Below, piece by piece: positions 4,933 to 6,358 of a stretch of 6,358 bases of DNA (the first letter of the stretch is position 1; the number at the start of each line of letters is the position of its first letter). This DNA is from Eubacterium limosum. Its GTDB lineage: Bacteria > Bacillota > Clostridia > Eubacteriales > Eubacteriaceae. Below the pieces are notes generated by a model. That model was not told the DNA's origin and made no database searches. It was given only the letters and a program-made list of their open reading frames with translations. The stretch spans positions 1-6,358 of the forward strand of contig CAUEUD010000208.1 of assembly GCA_959020865.1 (NCBI GenBank). Direction: 5' to 3'. The translations under genes and the position numbers were made by a program.

Positions 4933-5553
4933 ATGAAAAACATTAAGAACACTAAGCAGACCACCATCGACTATTTTAACAGCACCGCGGAGGATTATGA
5001 CCAAAGTCATGATGGAAAATTTGTCGAATGTATGTATGACACTATCGTGAACCGCGTTCTTGATTTAAATCCAAAAACAATTTTAGACCTGGGCTGCGGC
5101 AATGGCAATATCATCGCCCGCCTTCAAAAGCGGCTGGACGCCGATTATTACGGATTGGACATTTCAGAGGCCATGATCGCTCAGGCCGAAAAACGGCTGC
5201 GTGATGTTCATTTTATGGTAGGTGACGCCGAAAAACTGCCTTATGAGGCCGATAAGTTTGACGTGATTGTCTGCAATGCTTCCTTTCATCACTACCCCCA
5301 CCCAAAATCGGTTATCTGTGAGATACAGCGTGTTTTAAAAAAAGACGGGACCCTCATACTGGGCGATCCAACGACCCCTTTTAAAGTGTTGACTGGCTTT
5401 TTAAACAGCGCTATGGCCCACAGCGATTCCGGTGACCACCACATCTACCATAAATCTGAAATCATTGATCTTCTCAGCCAGGAAGGATTTCAGGTCTACG
5501 GATGGGCCAAGCCCAACTATAAAACCTTTGTTTTAAACGCAAAGCTTTCCTAA
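4933..5553 (+). CDS. Class I SAM-dependent methyltransferase (UbiE/Methyltransf_11-like)
   Basis: The protein has 206 residues. ATG 4933 is preceded by GGAG (4921-4924) at 8 nt. It carries the standard class I methyltransferase core: an N-terminal segment with YFNSTAEDYD as in UbiE-like enzymes, motif I ILDLGCGNGNI (residues 50-60), acidic Asp76 in YGLDIS, GDAEKLPY (97-104), motif IV FDVIVCNASFHHYP (109-122), and RVLKKDGTLILGDP after it. It is shorter than UbiE proper, and the menaquinone or ubiquinone role is not supported. The substrate is unknown; the regulator next door suggests a compound whose presence induces the gene, such as a toxic or xenobiotic small molecule, but that is speculation. 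Only 22 bp separate its stop codon from the convergent M15 peptidase gene, with no clear terminator between. Confidence 0.88.
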   Translation: MKNIKNTKQTTIDYFNSTAEDYDQSHDGKFVECMYDTIVNRVLDLNPKTILDLGCGNGNIIARLQKRLDADYYGLDISEAMIAQAEKRLRDVHFMVGDAEKLPYEADKFDVIVCNASFHHYPHPKSVICEIQRVLKKDGTLILGDPTTPFKVLTGFLNSAMAHSDSGDHHIYHKSEIIDLLSQEGFQVYGWAKPNYKTFVLNAKLS

Positions 5554-5575
5554 CGCGCCACCCATCCACTCTGCC

Positions 5576-6115
5576 TCAGGGGATAATCTCCACATGGATG
5601 TAGCCGCTGCTGTAATAGGGCAGAATATTCAGCCCGCAGTCCTTTGCCCCGGCAGCCAGATCTCCCACCCCCACCCCCGGGCAGTACAGGTCCGCCGCGC
5701 AGCCCCGCTTGTGAAAGGACCAGCTGACACCCCCTACCTCCTCGTTGCGCGCCTCACACCGCACCCCGGAGGTGATGATGACCGGCCGTCCAAAATAACA
5801 GCGCAGGGCTTCGATCTTTTCTAAAAGCTCCGGCTCCGTAGCGCAGGGCCAGCCATCGCAGTAGCCCGGGCAGTCACAGCGGTATTCCTCCATGGTAAAG
5901 TGAGGTGTTGCCATGAGGGGCAGAGCTTCCTCCGCCAATTCCGGCACTTCCGGCTCCTGTGGCATTTCCGGAGTAGCCGGTCCCGCAGAAGCCTCCGGCA
6001 CCGGCTCCCGCCCCTCTTCCGGCGCAACGCAGAGGCTTGTTAAAAAGACGCAGGAAATTAGGATGAGAATTGACAGGATTAATCTTCGACTGATACGTTT
6101 GTAGTGATTTTTCAT
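5576..6115 (-). CDS. M15-type D-Ala-D-Ala carboxypeptidase-like protein, exported or anchored
   Basis: This is a zinc peptidase of the kind that cleaves D-Ala peptide bonds in peptidoglycan (Peptidase_M15_3-like), 179 residues. ATG 6115 has AGGGAG (6126-6121) at 5 nt. Residues 1-11 are basic and 12-29 hydrophobic: a signal peptide or membrane anchor. LISC (19-22) fits a lipobox but is followed by more hydrophobic residues, so lipoprotein status is doubtful. Residues 31-66 are a Pro/Glu/Ala-rich linker. The domain follows: FTMEEY, ITSGVRC (115-120), NEEVGG, then SxHxxGxAxD with zinc ligands His135 and Asp142, and the third ligand His174 in YIHVEI at the end. It is cysteine-rich, with a C-x-C-x3-C-x4-C cluster at 80-91. 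No promoter is evident directly upstream; it may depend on read-through from the DUF2922-like gene. Confidence 0.85.
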   Translation of the reverse strand: MKNHYKRISRRLILSILILISCVFLTSLCVAPEEGREPVPEASAGPATPEMPQEPEVPELAEEALPLMATPHFTMEEYRCDCPGYCDGWPCATEPELLEKIEALRCYFGRPVIITSGVRCEARNEEVGGVSWSFHKRGCAADLYCPGVGVGDLAAGAKDCGLNILPYYSSGYIHVEIIP

Positions 6116-6137
6116 TGGTACTCCCTTCTTTATTTAG

Positions 6138-6158
6138 GTGGAAGGTGGAAAGTGGAAG
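6138..6158 (+). repeat. Three tandem GTGGAAR heptamers
   Basis: GTGGAAG, GTGGAAA and GTGGAAG follow each other without gaps between the terminator and the ribosome-binding site of the M15 gene. On the transcribed minus strand they read as pyrimidine-rich CTTCCAC units. The function is unknown; it could be a chance microsatellite or a protein-binding site in the short intergenic region. Confidence 0.6.
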
Positions 6159-6181
6159 AAAGGGGCTTTCGCCCCTTTTTT
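6159..6181. terminator. Terminator after the DUF2922-like gene, bidirectional hairpin
   Basis: AAAGGGGC (6159-6166), a four-base loop, and GCCCCTTT (6171-6178) form an 8-bp perfect stem. On the minus strand the loop is GAAA and TTTCTT follows, so it can end the DUF2922-like transcript, but with a moderate U-tract that may leak into the M15 gene. On the plus strand six T follow (6176-6181), though no plus-strand gene leads into it. Confidence 0.75.
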
Positions 6182-6358
6182 AAACCGCTTCTTCAATGAC
6201 CACCTCGGTTTTGGTGGTATCGACTCTCACGGCGCCGGTCACCTTGACCAGACCGAATCCATCGGGCAGAAAGGCGCCCTGGTCCAAAATGGCCTGTGCC
6301 CCTGCCTTGATCTCGGCATCGGTGATGCCCTCCTTGTAATCGGGAATGGTGATTTTGA
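6180..6358 (-). CDS. DUF2922-like small protein, 5' end outside the window
   Basis: The last 58 codons of a gene that enters from the right edge and stops at TAA 6182-6180. The visible protein reads KITIPDYKEGITDAEIKAG, then an AILDQGAFLPDGFGLVKVTGA stretch and VRVDTTKTEVVIEEAV. The layout (a beta strand ending IPDYKEG, a helix with a conserved Ala-x-x-Ile, a hydrophobic-Phe turn, then GA-x-V-x-TT near the C-terminus) resembles DUF2922, a family of about 70-residue proteins of unknown function in Firmicutes, often found beside DUF1659 proteins. It has no membrane segment in the visible part. The ending hairpin at 6159-6181 separates it from the M15 peptidase gene. Family assignment is from recalled pattern. 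Confidence 0.65.
   Translation of the reverse strand, partial: KITIPDYKEGITDAEIKAGAQAILDQGAFLPDGFGLVKVTGAVRVDTTKTEVVIEEAV

Noticed and set aside
4933..5553. Naming this methyltransferase ubiE/menG
   Set aside because: Only the general UbiE-like core is present, the protein is shorter than UbiE, and there are no quinone-pathway neighbours.

Overview
The window looks like chromosomal DNA of a low-to-mid GC anaerobic Firmicute (Clostridia). A Eubacteriaceae acetogen of the Eubacterium limosum/callanderi type is my best guess. That guess rests on inference: a class B sortase, a stand-alone AICAR formyltransferase, purine-rich Shine-Dalgarno sites, consensus sigma-A promoters and two riboswitches. 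No marker gene fixes the species. I see no tRNA, rRNA, insertion sequence or CRISPR array.

Layout. (1) 1-830, minus strand: the first 243 codons of a class B sortase that runs off the left edge. It has an extended -10 promoter and an odd leader, in which the strong ribosome-binding site lies about 80 nt upstream of the start codon, with a short in-frame ORF and a hairpin in between. (2) 974-1767, minus strand: a small cysteine-rich protein resembling the mostly methanogen family DUF2115 (UPF0305). It is transcribed from a consensus promoter through a cobalamin riboswitch and an intrinsic terminator. (3) 1826-3205, plus strand: a promoter, a ZTP/ZMP (pfl) riboswitch whose 3' half overlaps a terminator, and a single-domain AICAR formyltransferase. 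The substrate of this enzyme, AICAR (ZMP), is the ligand of the switch. Regions 2 and 3 are divergent, so one 520-bp gene-free stretch carries two back-to-back riboswitch control regions.

(4) 3204-3980, minus strand: an AT-rich class I SAM methyltransferase convergent with region 3. (5) 4227-5553, plus strand: a TetR-family regulator followed by a second class I SAM methyltransferase. The same inverted repeat, TCATTGA-N7-TCAATKA, lies on the regulator's promoter and just upstream of the methyltransferase, which suggests a self-regulated two-gene unit. (6) 5576-6358, minus strand: an exported or membrane-anchored M15-type peptidase, and upstream of it the C-terminal part of a DUF2922-like small protein, separated by a terminator and a short tandem repeat.

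The strongest functional links are ZMP sensing to AICAR consumption, vitamin B12 sensing to the DUF2115-like protein, and the regulator to the adjacent methyltransferase. The two cell-envelope genes at the ends (sortase, M15 peptidase) have no visible link to the centre. The most novel points are a DUF2115-like gene under B12 control in a bacterium and the unusual sortase leader.
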